DNA from: Candidatus Wolfebacteria bacterium
GTDB lineage: Bacteria; Patescibacteriota; Minisyncoccia; UBA6257; UBA9933
Assembly (NCBI GenBank): GCA_026394835.1
Contig: JAPLZW010000108.1
Span: forward strand, 1 to 6,231
DNA: 6,231 nt
Direction of reading: 5' to 3'
The notes beneath the pieces were generated by a model that was not told the origin of the DNA, searched no databases, and saw only the letters and a program-made list of their open reading frames with translations. A program made the position numbers and the translations under genes. Positions 5,649 through 6,231 of this stretch are shown here, one piece after another; within the stretch, counting starts at the first letter, position 1, and each line of letters opens with the position of its first letter.

Positions 5649-6161
5649 TTATTCTTTTACGGCTTCGGCTTTATTCTCTTTCACCGCTTCGGATTTAACC
5701 GTTCTTTTCTTCAAAGATTTCAAGGCTTCCAAAGTAGCCATGGCGTTCGTCAATTTATTTTTTGTTCCGCCAAGGCATTTGGATGTGGCATCCCTCACTC
5801 CCGCCAAAAGAAGGACCGAACGGACGGCGCCTCCGGCTTTCAAACCGTGTCCCTTGGCCGCAGGCCTGATAAGCACGCGGGCGGCGCTGAATTTCGATAT
5901 TGTTTCATGAGGAATAGTCGCCCCATCCAAAAAAACGGTAAACATCTTCTTTCTTGCCGCGGTTCTGGCTTTATCGACAGCCTGAGCGACATCCAATCCT
6001 TTCGCGATTCCGATTCCAACTTTTCCTTTTTCGTCTCCCAAAAGAATCGTTGCCCGGAAACGGAATCTTTTTCCGCCCGCGACAACACGAGTGACCCTCC
6101 TTAAGTCAATAACCTTTTCCTTAAATTCGCTCTTGCGAGTTTTATTGAAATTTTGAACCAT
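5649..6161 (-). CDS. rpsE: 30S ribosomal protein S5
   Basis: S5 (uS5) binds 16S rRNA in the small subunit body and supports decoding accuracy and the mRNA entry helicase function. The 170 residues are about the normal length. The N-terminal double-stranded-RNA-binding domain has RRVTRVVAGGKRFRFRATIL (21-40), then LLGDEKGKVGIGIAKGLDV (40-58) and AVDKARTAARKKMF (61-74). The C-terminal domain has IPHETISKFSAARVLIRPA (83-101), KGHGLKAGGAVRSVLLLAGV (103-122), RDATSKCLGGTKNKLTNAMA (123-142) and TLEALKSL (143-150). The tail carries a short Lys/Glu-rich imperfect duplication, SEAVKENKAEAVKE (157-170). It starts 25 bases after rplR with no clear Shine-Dalgarno site. Confidence 0.97.
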   Translation of the reverse strand: MVQNFNKTRKSEFKEKVIDLRRVTRVVAGGKRFRFRATILLGDEKGKVGIGIAKGLDVAQAVDKARTAARKKMFTVFLDGATIPHETISKFSAARVLIRPAAKGHGLKAGGAVRSVLLLAGVRDATSKCLGGTKNKLTNAMATLEALKSLKKRTVKSEAVKENKAEAVKE

Positions 6162-6186
6162 AGTGAAAAATTTTTATATAAAATCC

Positions 6187-6231
6187 TTATATCTTAAGCC
6201 CCTTCTCACGCGCTCCTTCGGCCACAGCCTT
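6187..6231 (-). CDS. rplR: 50S ribosomal protein L18, last 14 codons
   Basis: On the minus strand the sequence entering from the right edge reads KAVAEGAREKGLKI and then TAA (6189-6187). This is the typical C-terminus of L18 (uL18), the 5S rRNA-binding protein, whose family usually ends in 'KALADGAREAGLxF'. Its place directly before rpsE is the standard spc-operon order. It is too short to identify without that context. Confidence 0.85.
   Translation of the reverse strand, partial: KAVAEGAREKGLKI

Noticed and set aside
5517..6104. A 195-codon plus-strand frame opposite rplO and rpsE
   Set aside because: It is antisense to two conserved ribosomal protein genes; its length is explained by the codon composition of those genes.
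1..6231. CRISPR array, tRNA, rRNA or toxin-antitoxin pair
   Set aside because: No regularly spaced repeats, no cloverleaf or rRNA-like stretch, and no paired small genes were seen by eye on either strand.

Overview
The window most likely comes from a Patescibacteria (Candidate Phyla Radiation) bacterium, probably Parcubacteria-like. From about 1800 to the right edge, every gene lies on the minus strand and forms the end of a ribosomal spc-type operon. In transcription order it reads: rplR (only the last 14 codons), rpsE, rplO, secY, an adenylate kinase/methionine aminopeptidase ORF, a truncated glycosyltransferase and a truncated greA. rpmD (ribosomal protein L30), which most bacteria carry between rpsE and rplO, is absent; only 9 bases separate the two genes. 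Loss of L30 is a known hallmark of the CPR. Weak or missing Shine-Dalgarno sites in this block fit the same picture.

Layout. At 1-834 is the end of an IS1595-family (ISXO2-like) insertion sequence, with a transposase gene broken by a frameshift and an in-frame TAG. At 834-940 is a short regulatory stretch. At 940-1608, on the plus strand, is an unrecognised exported protein with a strong Shine-Dalgarno site, followed by a very strong hairpin terminator (1642-1684). At 1739-1770 a terminator facing the other way closes the minus-strand operon. From 1805 to 6231 runs the operon itself.

The ribosomal genes and secY look intact and ordinary. rplR, rpsE and rplO encode ribosomal proteins, secY encodes the protein-export channel, and the adk-map ORF joins nucleotide balance with N-terminal Met removal, two functions usually encoded as separate genes just after secY.

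The most notable observation is a pair of abrupt joins only about 1 kb apart. At about 3260 a complete adenylate kinase runs in frame into a methionine aminopeptidase lacking its first 45 or so residues. At about 2242 a GT2 glycosyltransferase stops just after its DxD-like motif, and the sequence continues, out of frame, inside greA without greA's start. Both could be real deletion fusions or assembly artefacts; the sequence alone cannot decide. I see no convincing new defence, RNA or CRISPR system here.
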